From contig CM044967.1 of assembly GCA_024516035.1 (NCBI GenBank), positions 16,962,810 through 17,026,809 on the forward strand: a stretch of DNA of 64,000 nucleotides, given 5' to 3'. Made by a program: the position numbers and the translations under genes. The first letter of the stretch is position 1; each line of letters opens with the position of its first letter. The DNA is from Bactericera cockerelli (taxonomy: Eukaryota; Arthropoda; Insecta; Hemiptera; Triozidae). The notes under the pieces are model-generated. The model saw nothing but the letters and a program-made list of their open reading frames with translations. It was not told where the DNA came from and ran no database searches. This document shows positions 40,471-50,448 of the stretch, in pieces.

Positions 40471-40539
40471 CTGTCACACAACGCACTCTTGATTGGTTAA
40501 TTTGAACGCAATAACCAATCAGAGTGTGTTGTGTGACAG
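40471..40539. repeat. hairpin-forming inverted repeat
   Basis: Arms 40471-40499 (ctgtcacacaacgcactctt...) and 40512-40539 pair over about 28 bp with one mismatch and one bulge around a 12-bp loop. Confidence 0.85.
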
Positions 40540-40769
40540 TTGAAACTGAGGTTTGTGAGTTTTGAGTATGGAGAGTGTCTTTGGAATGGGCTGCAATTTC
40601 ACCGAATTAAATAATGATTTGGTGAGGAACCAGTAGTTGAAACGGAGATTCGGGGATTTTACGGAGATTCGGGGATTTTGAGAGTGGAGAGTGTTTCTGG
40701 AATAGAAACTATTTTTTGCAGCTAATTAGCTCCAATCAGCAGGCACTCAAAATCTTTTTCGCAAGAAAG

Positions 40770-40876
40770 GAGAACCACCTTAAGTAAGAAGAACCACCTT
40801 AAGTAAGAAGAACCACCTTAAGTAAGAAGAACCACCTTAAGTAAGAAGAACCACCTTAAGTAAGAAGAACCACCTT
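40770..40876. repeat. 19-bp tandem repeat
   Basis: About five and a half perfect units of aagaaccaccttaagtaag. Confidence 0.95.
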
Positions 40877-41540
40877 CTCGAAGAGGCTCACGAAAAACAT
40901 CAGACCAACTCATCAGGAAAGTCAAAGGACATGCCTGGAATAAGAAAAGAACGAATTATGGGTAATTCAATAAGATGGGAGAGAGACAGAAAAACAAGTG
41001 GATGAAGTTGGAAACAGAAGTAGAAGAAGAATAAACATTTGAATTTGGAAAGAAGAAAAGAAGAGTAAGAGAAGGCAGAAAAGAAATTTTAAGAGAAAAC
41101 AATGAATGCTTCACGGTAATATTGAAACAGTGGAAGGAGCACTCTCATAATTACGAGACAAGAATAAGAACAGCTTCACAATAAAATTGCTTAAATAATC
41201 TTTATTGTAATTATTTGATTGCATTTATCTTTTCTTTTAGCATTTTTGATGTCTTTTTTCCCCTCCCAGGCTTATTTTTATCACCTCTCTCTCTCCCATT
41301 TTCTCTCTTTCTTTAATTCTATAAACTTACGACTCTAACATGTCATTTTCTTTTCTTTTTTTTCTGGGTTTCCAGTTGGAATACTAACTATATTCAAAGT
41401 TATACTCGTATATATGTATAATTATCTAATAATCGAATCAACTCCTTTTTCGACGTAGAGTCTATTTCTGCAATAAAAATTGCAATTTTTGAAATTCATG
41501 TTGAAATTTTTGCTGGTTTAAAAGTACATGCAATGCATGG
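40877..41540. other. no gene recognised
   Basis: Purine-rich then T-rich non-coding sequence. Confidence 0.5.
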
Positions 41541-41544
41541 GAAC

Positions 41545-41640
41545 TATGTTTTCCGTTACCTTACACTCTGCCGGGCTGTCTCTTTCTTTGAATAGGGCGT
41601 TCTTCACACCTCAGCCGAGGTCTTTGAAAACTATATTCAA
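41545..41640 (-). repeat. unclassified repeat Q, copy 1
   Basis: The reverse complement matches 63150-63240: gctgaggtgtgaagaacgcc, aagaaagagacagcccggca and gagtgtaaggtaacgga. Confidence 0.65.
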
Positions 41641-41851
41641 AGGTACATAGGTATAAATTATATAATATTCTTAACTACTATCATTATGTTTAGTTGTTGA
41701 CATTCCATTTGAAAAAGAATCGTAGGTAAACTTACTACGAAAAGAAGAAGAGGAAGAAGAAGAACTAGACAACGAAGAAAAGAGAAGAATAAGATGAAGT
41801 AGATAATATAGAAGATCTTCTTCTTCTTCATCATCAGCACTTTCCTTTATT

Positions 41852-42126
41852 AAAAGATGAGTGTTTCACAGCCTTTTTTATTTCATAGCCATGAAACAGG
41901 AGCTACTGGTAGACGCTTGTGGTCTATGTTGTAGCTTGCCCATCCCGAAGTATGCCTCCCGTCTGATGGGCGAGAAGTGACATAATACTTCCCATTTAGG
42001 TGCTGAGTACCGGAAGGTATCCCTTACAAACAACTTTAACCAAATAAAAAATACAATTATTTTGTCGGCACGGGGGAACGAACCCAGGGCCTTCCGCATG
42101 GCAAGCGAGTGCTTAACCACTGAGCT
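41852..42126 (-). mobile_element. tRNA-derived SINE, family J, copy 3
   Basis: Matches the copy at 34317 over its length (gagtgtttcacagc, tagccatgaaacaggagcta, gatgggcgagaagtgacata, ggcaagcgagtgcttaacca). Confidence 0.85.
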
Positions 42127-42298
42127 AAAAGCTAACTTCATCATCTAGATTCTAGAAGAAGAAAAAGAAGACGAAGCAAAAGACAAAAACGAAAGAGAAA
42201 GAGCCACTATCATAATATTCCTCCACAGAACCTAGGAAGTCTATCATAGCCCCATAGATCACCATGCCATATTAAACAAAGGTTAAATAAACTGTTGG

Positions 42299-42724
42299 TC
42301 TCTTCTCTGTTCAGCGGATGACCTGTGTCTGCAGATTCCTTGCAAGGTGGACCCCCAGAGGTTTTCTGCGGCCACCAGCTATGTTGATTTTTTTTTTAAA
42401 TGTATAAATAGAAACTGATACGAAACTTTAGCATAGAATATGTTGCTACCGTAAAATCCGTACTTTCAGGTATTGTTCAATGCAGCTTGCTTCCTCCGAT
42501 CTGTGGAAGCTTTGTCCTGGCGATCACAATACAGTGTGACTTGGATTAATAGACGGAAGAGAATACCGTTGGCATTCGCACCGCCCTTGATCAAGTTTTT
42601 CTTTTATTAATGTCAATGTCTATGTATGTATTGCAACGTACTGTACGCACCTGCATTGTAATCAACCCGATCCTGCTGATCTTGCTGAATACTTGTATAT
42701 AATATTCTATGTAAATAAAACTTG
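42299..42724 (+). mobile_element. LINE 3' UTR, family K, copy 2
   Basis: From about 42540, gacggaagagaataccgttg, gcaccgcccttgatcaagtt and the final gtaaataaaacttgat match the tail at 23016. The bases from 42299 (cctgtgtctgcagattcctt on) may be the rest of the same 3' UTR. Confidence 0.5.
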
Positions 42725-42811
42725 ATCTAATATGTTTAACAATTAAGAAAACTCAAAGGACCGGAAAATTTCTAATATCAATATTACTCTCATAAAGAGG
42801 TTATTTTTTTC

Positions 42812-42968
42812 TTATAATAATCGTTAATCGTGAACGATTGTAGCCAGACAGTGGAGGAATGACTCAACACTTCTACCACTGTCTTTACAAGGAGGCTAAT
42901 AATTGACAAGGGCCCCAAAACCAAGCCAATGCTGGTCTACTCCCTGTTTATAGTCCCCCAACCAGACT
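42812..42968 (+). mobile_element. D-family repeat, copy 3
   Basis: Core agtggaggaatgactcaaca to ggtctactccctgtttatag and tagtcccccaaccagac, with a small tandem duplication of the end (ctatagtcccccag). Confidence 0.82.
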
Positions 42969-43496
42969 ATAGTCCCCCAGCTTTTCTCTTATAAAAAATG
43001 AAATTGGGCCTGGAAATTATGGTAGGTTTATTCTGATATTTAAGCACAACTTCTCACTTTTCTAGTACAACTTCTTTTTTGCTTTTCTTTTTTGCTGATG
43101 GAGTGCACAATAGAGGTTAGGACTGAATCAAAACTGGATTAAATTCAAGTTGGAGTTGTAACTAATCACAGCGCACTATAGCTCGATTTGAAGGACAATC
43201 GGGCTTATCTTAACTTTAATCCTGTTTTATAATTTAGCTCTGAGAAGTAATAAACTAATTGTTAACGTAATGGGACGCCCTGTCTCGTAGAGAGGCAATT
43301 TGCTCTGAAAATCGTTCTCTTTTATCAAAATTTCTCTTATATCCAGTTTCTTTTTTAATAAGACCTCTACACTCTAGGCGCACATGAAGTGTATCTAAAG
43401 CAATGACTATCAAGTTTATTTTCGGGGCTCAATTCGTTATTGTGTGTCATTGTGTTGATTATAGGGGATTTGAGAAAATCTATGATATTTTGTGTC
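42969..43496. other. no gene; motif M (minus) and decayed repeats
   Basis: Contains motif M in reverse near 43048-43080 (aacttctcacttttctagta) and near 43285-43362 a stretch (gttctcttttatc, ttctcttatatccag) resembling the degenerate tandem repeats at 61890. No coding sequence. Confidence 0.5.
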
Positions 43497-43802
43497 TACT
43501 GCCCGTAGTCCAGAGATCCCGAGTTCGATCTCCGGTTGGGGCAGACTTTCCGAAGGAAATTCTGTTCCCTTCAAACACGTGAGGCTGGCATTTCCGGTCC
43601 TACCCAGGCTGGGTGAGTTTAATGTTGGTAGCTGGTACGATTCCCAGCGAGTGGAGGGTAAAACCCCCGTCCTGACTACTTCATATCAGGACGTTAAAAC
43701 CAAATAGAATCAACTGGTCACAACAGATCTAATTAGGTCGCAATGTTAATTGTAAGGGTTTCACCGAAAACCCTGCAACCAGGTCAGATAATAATAATAA
43801 TA
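43497..43802 (+). mobile_element. tRNA-derived SINE, family I, copy 2
   Basis: Head truncated at the start (actgcccgtagtccagagat), B box gagttcgatctccggttggg, body acacgtgaggctggcatttc, tail agggtttcaccgaaaaccct then (AAT)n. Confidence 0.85.
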
Positions 43803-44266
43803 AAGACGTGTTTTTTATTCGGTTCTCTTATATCCAAGTTACCAACAGGTTACCAACTCTACTATTACTAAAAATATCAAACTACTCACTTATTCAAATG
43901 AAGCAATGTGCTCCTCGCTTTCATCTACTCCCCATTCTGAAGCATTGTCTTTACTACTTCGAAAACTTTACTTGTTTGCTTTGCAAATAAAATGCAAACT
44001 AGATCTATTGTTTCGTTTGGTTTATGTAAGTTGGCTTTATCGTTACTTATCTTCTTATGAAGCTGTATTGAGGAGTTTGGGACGGGGGGATTTATGGATA
44101 CTCGCAGTATTTGCATTGATTGCTACCACTGGCGTCAACTAGAATAGTAATAGTGTTATTAGTCATAGTAGTGAAGTGGTGATGAAAACACTACTTGATT
44201 CGATGTTTTTGGATTTCCATGGCCAAATTTCAGGATGGAAAATTCCCACTAGGGAGCTACTCGATT
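43803..44266. other. no gene recognised
   Basis: Overlapping short frames in both directions, without motifs. Base composition gives no support for coding. Confidence 0.45.
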
Positions 44267-44405
44267 TTTTATTATTATTATGAATACGCTATATTAGAAG
44301 AACATATATGCAAACAAATAATGATAAAAATTAAAACAAAAAATTGACAAAATTAATAAATAAGCAAAACATATTTGTCCTAACTAAAGAGCGGGGTTAT
44401 TTTAA
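44267..44405 (-). mobile_element. LINE 3' tail, family E, truncated copy
   Basis: In reverse: (AAT)n tail, acaaataatgataaaaatta, then ttgtcctaactaaagagcgg. It stops before the hairpin. Confidence 0.65.
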
Positions 44406-44574
44406 TCAATGGAAAAAAAATTACGATGGAAAATTTCCACTCGAGAATACATTATAATAGACACTAAAGTTGCACGGTGACCTGTGTTCGATCCCCAGCA
44501 GCATTTTTTAAAAAGAGAATATCCATACATTAAATAAGGTAAAGATAACCACCTAAACCACCCGATGACCTGAT

Positions 44575-44786
44575 GTGCACTGATAGTCAAGTGGTTAACG
44601 CGCTAGTCTGGTAATCCAGGTAGCGTAGGGATCCGTTGGTTCGAATCCCACCCAGTGCACGATTTTTTCCTCATTAATTTGAGTTTGTGACCACATAATA
44701 ATAAGAACACGTAATAATAAGGGTTAGGTGGTAGAAAATGCTTTAAGAATTAACCTCGACTGGTGATTACCTTCCACTAGCTAAAG
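44575..44786 (+). mobile_element. tRNA-derived SINE, family B, best copy
   Basis: Head gtgcactgatagtcaagtgg, gcgctagtctggtaatccag, B box gttggttcgaatcccacc, body tttgagtttgtgaccacata, tail ttaacctcgactggtgatta and ttccactag. A small internal duplication (cgtaataataaga) is present. Confidence 0.9.
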
Positions 44787-45275
44787 GGTCTATAATTATT
44801 AGGCATATAAGGATTCCCCCCAGCTTAAGACGAAAGATATCCTGATTCACTTGATTGATTAATGATGATGCATGCAATTTCTTATTTTATAAAATTTATG
44901 TAGTGTGCATCAAGTTGCCTGTGGTAAACTTTTTTAAAAAATCAATAATCGATTGCCGAGATAAGTTGTAATTTGAATGATGCATATCACCGTGGGAAAG
45001 ACCGCGCTATTATATCTTACAACTTGCCACCGGAATCAGAACTTGATTCTCAGTTTCAATATCTTCCTTTTTCATTATCAGAACAAAAATCATTTTAACC
45101 CAGATAACGCGGTGAAATTTTTTGTTTTATTTTTTTGGAGTGATATATTGGAGTCCTGAATTAAAACAAGTGCTGTCAACTTATCACTCGGACTCAAAAC
45201 AAAGAGCTTGAGGTGTCGCCAAATAACCTCAACAAGCTGAATTAATTAGAAAAATCCACAATGTAGTACCTTTCA
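44787..45275. other. no gene recognised
   Basis: AT-rich non-coding sequence. Confidence 0.5.
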
Positions 45276-45337
45276 CCAGATGGGGCTGACGTCCTTCTGG
45301 AAGGACGTCCTTCCAGAAGGACGTCAGCCCCATCTGG
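45276..45337. repeat. perfect 62-bp palindrome
   Basis: Two 30-bp arms (starting ccagatggggctgacgtcct) meet at a central CG with no spacer, so all 62 bases are self-complementary. It contains the inner repeats ggacgtcc and cttctggaag. An A-run follows at 45342-45353. Confidence 0.95.
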
Positions 45338-45360
45338 GTTAAAAAAAAAAAATACATTTA

Positions 45361-45526
45361 CTCTGGCTGGGGGACTATAAACAGGGAGTAGACCAGCTTT
45401 GGCTTGGTTCTGGGGTTCCTTGTCAATTATTAACCTCCTTTTAAAGACAGTGGTAGAAGTGATGAGTCATTTCTCCACTGTCTGGCTACCATCGTTCACG
45501 ATAATGCCACCCTATGATGATAATGC
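45361..45526 (-). mobile_element. D-family repeat, copy 4
   Basis: Reverse copy: ctctggctgggggactataa, acagggagtagaccagcttt, cactgtctggctaccatcgt. Confidence 0.85.
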
Positions 45527-45538
45527 ATATATTTACCA

Positions 45539-45768
45539 TTGCCAATGTCGATGGCGCGTTCAATGCACTGGTTCTTGTAGGATCACCTAAGACCTAAGTT
45601 AAGCAACATCCATCGAGGTTAAGACTTCGTGATGTTGGAATTCCGGCCCAACCTATGATGGGTGAGGTTAATGTTGGTAGTAGATTTGTGAGTTTTCTGG
45701 GGCGAATGAAGGGTATAACACCCCTGTCGTGATATAACCATGCAGTTGAAAGCGACGTTAAAAAAAAC
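45539..45768 (+). mobile_element. 5S rRNA-derived SINE, family F, copy 2
   Basis: Diverged copy of 27190: ggttcttgtaggatcacc, taagttaagcaacatccatc, then ggcccaacctatgatgggtg and gcgacgttaaaaaaaacc. Complete from head to tail. Confidence 0.82.
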
Positions 45769-45871
45769 CATAATTACCATTGTCATCACATTAAATTACA
45801 AACATCATCCTAGTGTTCATTGAAAAACCTTACCATAAATCTTGAAAAAACCGCATTATTATTTCCAGGTC

Positions 45872-45946
45872 TGCCCCGGTAGCTCAGTGGTCAAAGCATC
45901 GGTCTGGTAGTCCAGAGCTCGCTGGTTCGAAACCTAGCCAGAACAA
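45872..45946 (+). mobile_element. tRNA-like SINE head (family C type)
   Basis: Reads tgccccggtagctcagtggt, gtctggtagtccagagc and gctggttcgaaacctagcca. Both tRNA promoter boxes are present, but the acceptor ends do not pair well and the body differs from family C. Confidence 0.6.
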
Positions 45947-45990
45947 TTTCATTAAAATTATTAGTAGCGTTCGTTTGAGTTGTTTTTTTT

Positions 45991-46064
45991 ACCGACCTCA
46001 GTAACTTAGTAAATTTATCAAGGTTGACCAGTTCTAATATTATCACGAAAGTGATTGACACAAA
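45991..46064 (+). mobile_element. SINE family A, degraded copy
   Basis: accgacctcagtaactta at one end and tatcacgaaagtgattgaca at the other; the middle is deleted. Confidence 0.6.
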
Positions 46065-46467
46065 CAAAAAATTGCTTGATTTGAGTAGTTGTTTTTAACT
46101 TTCAAAATGTTTGCTGAGAGTACTGATTCGCGTAGGGTTGACCACTAATGTCAGAAGCTCATGGCTTAGAATTTCACAATGATAATATATTTTCAAATAT
46201 AGGTAAACTAATGATTTTATATTTTTTATGAGTACGTACTTAAAAAATATCGAGAGATAAAGCTCTGCTAGCATTATTATTTCATTCAAGTTTCAGGCAT
46301 GTTGCCAGCCTTTCATTAAGAAGAAAAATTGCGTAGACCAGTGGGAAGTGTATTAGGGTGCAGAAGATATAGAGGCATTAGGATGGGTAGATCGGGTGTG
46401 GCAGGGATGCAGAAGATGGGGCCATTTAGAGGATTAGGGACACAGTGGATAGCTGGATAGAGTGGAT
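46065..46467. other. no gene recognised
   Basis: Non-coding sequence. Confidence 0.5.
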
Positions 46468-46622
46468 AGGTACATGATATATTAGTGAGAAAATACAGGT
46501 ACATAATTTGGTTAGTGAGAAAATATAGGTACATGATTTGGTTGATGAGAAAATATAGGTACATGATTTGGTTAGTGAGAAAATATAGGTACATGATTTG
46601 GTAGTGAAAAAATAGGTACATT
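46468..46622. repeat. 30-bp tandem repeat
   Basis: About five units of aggtacatgatttggttagt plus gagaaaatat. The reverse frame (YLYFLTNQIM repeats) is an artefact. Confidence 0.9.
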
Positions 46623-47223
46623 ATTTGCCTAGTTTATCAGCTGTAAAGGGAAGAGAGAAAAATTAAGGATCAAAATTAAGACATAGCAGATAATTTATTA
46701 TGTATCTACATTGTACATTAAATTTATTAGTTAGGGAAAAAATACCGAAAAATATCATTGCTTGAAAAGAAGTAATTCTTATAAACGCCGTTTATTTAGA
46801 ATATATGCAATGTGCAATGCATGAATATAATCATTGCAATAAAGTAAGTTTCCCTTTTGGTTGATACAACCTAGGTAGATAATAGGTACTTCTTAAATGG
46901 TTGGGTACATCATGAAATATGAATTTAATTATTATAATGACAATATAATGCTTATTACCGGTTTATTGGTGTATGCCGTGAGATAAATTTGGATCGCTCC
47001 CGATCGCATATGGATTTTCTTCACTAATTTTCTAATAACACTAATAAAACACACTAATATGTGTGTTAATTTGAACCCAGTGAAATAATAAAGGTTCACC
47101 ATTATTCCGAGGTCAAACTATTGCAGAAATCTTCTTTAGAAGTTTAGGATACTTTCGTTGAACTAATTTATACAATAAAATACAATGTATTTTATAAAAA
47201 AAGAAATTTATTAGCCAATAAAA
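46623..47223. other. no gene recognised
   Basis: AT-rich non-coding sequence. Confidence 0.5.
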
Positions 47224-47366
47224 AGTTATTATATGTGTGTTAATCACTTTCGTGTTGTCACAACTATTCAAACTCACTTTACTAAATCTTCGCTGAATTT
47301 GGGTCTCGAACCACCGACCTCCAGGTTCCAAGTCCGCTATCTTATCAATCAAGCTACTGAGGTCGG
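47224..47366 (-). mobile_element. tRNA-derived SINE, family A, copy 9
   Basis: Full-length reverse copy: gtgttaatcactttcgtgtt to gctactgaggtcgga. Confidence 0.88.
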
Positions 47367-47934
47367 ATTTTCATTATTAATACATAAATAAATAAAAAAA
47401 AATTCCGAATTTACAAATTGCCTCGCCCTCTGATTTTCTAGCGCCCTGACCCTTAGCCACTAGTTCGTGCTAAAGCCTCCTCATTATCATACAGACAGGC
47501 TTGAGCCTAAGCTTCAAATCCTGGATTACAACAGAGCTCACAATACAACCACAAGGGTCCTCTCTCATATCCCAATCAGTATAAACAGAAAAGTGAGAAG
47601 TTCTAATGTACATAAAATATCCAATATCCCAATGATATCCCTGTACTATCCCAACATTGAAATCTCCCTCCTCTATTCTAATATTCCTCTAATACTCCCT
47701 ATGGTGTGTGTGTGTATGTTTGTGTGTTTGTTTGGAGGAAGAGTGGGCTGGGGGAGGGGGCAATCGATAGCATCATGATGAGGGCTTTCGAAGTCTAGAT
47801 TAGTGCCAGCTAATTTCCGACGTGCTCTATTTGTTTTGGAAAGGTCGTGAGGGTCAACAACATTAATTATATTACTGCTGTCCTCGCATGTCCTGAAGGC
47901 TCAAAGAACATAATAATAATAATAAATAATATTA
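47367..47934. other. no gene; motif M at 47573-47612
   Basis: Contains motif M (ataaacagaaaagtgagaag) and a GT/GGGG-rich stretch at 47700-47765. The frame 47467-47778 has no known domain. Confidence 0.5.
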
Positions 47935-48037
47935 TGCCAGCCTTGATGTCACGTGGACTACACTAGATCTCATTCTGTCTTTGTCACCGAAGTTAAGCAA
48001 CGTCCAGTGAGGCTAGGACTTGGACGGACGACCATTC
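47935..48037 (+). mobile_element. 5S rRNA-derived fragment
   Basis: Reads ccagccttgatgtcacgtgg, ttgtcaccgaagttaagcaa, gtgaggctaggacttggacg and gacgacc, covering more of 5S (past box C) than family F. Probably an independent 5S pseudogene or another 5S-headed SINE, preceded by (AAT)n. Confidence 0.7.
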
Positions 48038-48138
48038 AAATTATACAATAAAAAGGAACAAGAATAGAAAAATATATATAACTAAAAAAAGGCAGGGTTA
48101 TTGCCTATGGCAATCTCTTTCACGCAAACCTTTTATCG
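48038..48138 (-). mobile_element. LINE 3' tail, family E, copy 4
   Basis: In reverse: aaaaggcagggttattgcct, hairpin ATTGCC tat GGCAAT, tctctttcacgcaaac. Confidence 0.7.
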
Positions 48139-48768
48139 TGTAATTATCTAGTGTAATTATTATCGGGGTAGTAGAAAGTCGTGTGATATTCACAACAACT
48201 CAAACACTCCCAAGATAAAGAGGTAAATAGTAAACAAATTTGAAAGGGAGGTAAACACTCGAATCCTGTTTCTCTTTAACAAGCATTCAATGCAATATTT
48301 TCAAGTTCCTCCCGTACACACAACAATAAACTGAGTAGATATCTTCATCCCCAGAGGGATTTTTCTTATTCACAGAAAAATTGTATATATTTTCCGTTCT
48401 CTGGAACCTTCAAGCTTTATCAAACTGAACCATCTCTGTGTAACTGTATTCTTGCAGTGGATTTTTTGGCATTCATCGGATTGTATGTGAAATAAATGAA
48501 AAGCTTGAAGGGTCCAGGGTAAGAAACTAACTTCTCCTGTTCCTTTTCCTAAACCTACTTGGGGTCGGCATTGTTCAACCTCTTCCATATGGTTGAGGTT
48601 GTTTGGTGATGGCACTCTTAACTTCCAAACTTTACCTACCATCTTCTCGTCTAAGGTAAGAACGATCTTCATCTTCTTCTTTCACGTTGCCTTTTCCCAA
48701 ACCAGCTTAGGGTCGACATTGTTCAACCTGTTCATCAAAGTTGAGGTTGTTAGGTTCTGCCAGTCTTA
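48139..48768. other. no gene recognised
   Basis: Non-coding. Two related segments (48535-48600 and 48685-48760) repeat ttgttcaacctcttccatat-like text with gttgaggttgtt, a diverged direct repeat. Confidence 0.5.
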
Positions 48769-48910
48769 GAGCGGAATTCATAGACGTTTTTGTAATACTT
48801 CTGTGGCGCTAAGTCACGGATTGCGTACTGTGTTAGATAGGGAAAACTTATCAATGACTTGTGATTTAGATTTTTTATTTATTTATTTATTTGTCTATTA
48901 ATTTAGCCCC
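48769..48910. mobile_element. MITE, second copy of the TTA-flanked family
   Basis: Ends gagcggaattcatagac and gtctattaatttagccc, interior gtggcgctaagtcacggatt and gcgtactgtgttagataggg as in 13958-14086 (reverse). TTA precedes the left end; the right duplication is not intact. Confidence 0.75.
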
Positions 48911-49027
48911 TACTTCGACATTTAACGCATACCCTTCCCAACACCAAACCTGTGCACTAGTGTGCAGGCTGCTATCGACTTGTGTTATTGTCTTTTGGCC
49001 TGACATAGCCGGTACTTTATCCTTTTA

Positions 49028-49129
49028 TCGACTTCAGTAGCTTGATCGGTAAGGCGGCGGACTTGTAACCTGGAGGTCGGTGATTCAAGTCCCGATTTCA
49101 GCGTGGTTTTAGTAAAGTAAGTTTGAGTA
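49028..49129 (+). mobile_element. SINE family A, copy 10, 5' part (split by mariner)
   Basis: Head cgacttcagtagcttgatcg to gtaagtttgagTA. The SINE resumes at 50421 with TAgttgtgataccacgaaaa and ends about 50448. The mariner sits at a TA inside it. Confidence 0.9.
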
Positions 49130-50420
49130 CGGGCGGATCAAGAAGTACCCGTGTTTGAAAAAAGAGTGCGAGATACTTACATTTTTGGGTTCTATTTTTC
49201 GACGTAGTCTCCTTTCAAGGCTACACACTTCTTCCAGTGATCCTGCCACTTTTTTAGCCCTTCCAAAAAGTAGCTCCCTTTGAACTCCTCAAAATAGCCC
49301 TTTGTCTGGCTTATGACGTCATCATTTGAGCTGAACCTCTTTCCACCGAGCCAAACTTTCAAGTTAGGAAACAAAAAATAATCGCAGGGGGCTAGGTCAG
49401 GTGAGTAAGGTGGGTGTGGCAATAATTCGTATCCAAGTTGATGGATTTTAGCAGCAACAATTCCAGATGAGTGAGCTGGTGCATTGTCATGGTGAAACAA
49501 GACTTTCTTTCTCGCCAAATGGGGGCGTGTCTCCTTCAATTTTGCATCAAATCGTGTCAATAACTCACTATAATATGCAGCAGTTATTGTTTTTCCTTTT
49601 TCCAAGAAGTCAATAAGAATAATTCCCTTTGCATCCCAAAAAACAGTAGCCATGACTTTTCCGGCCGATTGGACCGATTTCGCCTTCTTTGGGGCAGATT
49701 CTCCAACCAAAGTCCATTCTTTTGACTGCTGTTTGGTTTCTGGGGTATAGTGATGTATCCAGGTTTCATCAACGGTCACAACTCGACGCAAAAAATCATC
49801 TGGATTGCGATTGAAGAGTTCTAAACTAGCCTTTGAACAATTCAGCCGAATTCGTTTGTTGTCAATTGTGAGCAATCGCGGCACCCATCGCGCCGATAGT
49901 TTTCTCATGCCCAGCTTATCATGAAGGATTTTAAAAACAGTTCCATATGAAATGCCCACACTCTCAGCTACTTCACGCACTTTTGTTCGGCGATCTTTGA
50001 GAATCATATCATGCACTTTTTCCACGACTTCCTCGGTACACACGTCTTCTGGGCGTCCTGGGCGGTCCTCGTCAAAAATGCTTGTGCGCCCTCGTTTAAA
50101 TTCATTAAACCAAAAGCGAACAGTGGTCATAGAAGGTGAAGAGCTCCCGTACACAGCATCTAACTTTAATTTTATCTCATCACATTTTTTCCCGTCCAAA
50201 AAAAGGAATCGAATAACTGCTCGGTACTGTTCTTTTTCCATATCACTCAACTATACGCAACACAACAACTTCAAGTGACCGATAAATGAAAACTAAGAGA
50301 GTAATCAGTTTCAAACTTTGGATGTGGTCATTTGAGATGTCGTTCCATCAACAAGTATCAACAAGTTTCACCAATGATGTAACATGTCCCTAAACACGGG
50401 TACTTATTGATCTACCTACG
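49130..50420 (-). mobile_element. complete mariner element, 1291 bp
   Basis: Terminal inverted repeats of 27 and 29 bp share gatcaa..aagtacccgtgttt (left cgggcggatcaagaagtacc; right, reversed, cgtaggtagatcaataagta). TA dinucleotides at 49128-49129 and 50421-50422 are the target duplication, confirmed by the intact SINE consensus gagtagttgtg. The transposase is open. Size and structure are those of a recently active element. Confidence 0.95.
49192..50241 (-). CDS. mariner transposase (DD34D)
   Basis: This 349-aa cut-and-paste transposase has the normal mariner length. The N terminus carries the HTH DNA-binding pair: YRAVIRFLFLDGKKCDEI and TVRFWFNEFKRGRTS with DEDRPGRPED, then VREVAESVGISYGTVFKIL. 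The WVPRLLT motif is present (RWVPRLLTIDNKR). The catalytic triad is in TVDETWIHHY, LFHHDNAPAH and YSPDLAPCDYFLFP; the second and third Asp are separated by 34 residues. The start is the ATG at 50241, because the frame upstream only offers TTG. The stop lies 62 bp from the left end of the element. No break is visible, so the enzyme is potentially active. Confidence 0.95.
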   Translation of the reverse strand: MEKEQYRAVIRFLFLDGKKCDEIKLKLDAVYGSSSPSMTTVRFWFNEFKRGRTSIFDEDRPGRPEDVCTEEVVEKVHDMILKDRRTKVREVAESVGISYGTVFKILHDKLGMRKLSARWVPRLLTIDNKRIRLNCSKASLELFNRNPDDFLRRVVTVDETWIHHYTPETKQQSKEWTLVGESAPKKAKSVQSAGKVMATVFWDAKGIILIDFLEKGKTITAAYYSELLTRFDAKLKETRPHLARKKVLFHHDNAPAHSSGIVAAKIHQLGYELLPHPPYSPDLAPCDYFLFPNLKVWLGGKRFSSNDDVISQTKGYFEEFKGSYFLEGLKKWQDHWKKCVALKGDYVEK

Positions 50421-50448
50421 TAGTTGTGATACCACGAAAATGATTTAC

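Noticed and set aside
43492..43707. 71-aa frame in the family I SINE
   Set aside because: It is a chance translation of the SINE body; the related frame at 39690 is the same sequence in reverse.
43906..44142. Overlapping 60-78 aa frames on both strands
   Set aside because: AT-rich sequence, no conserved motif, no coding composition.
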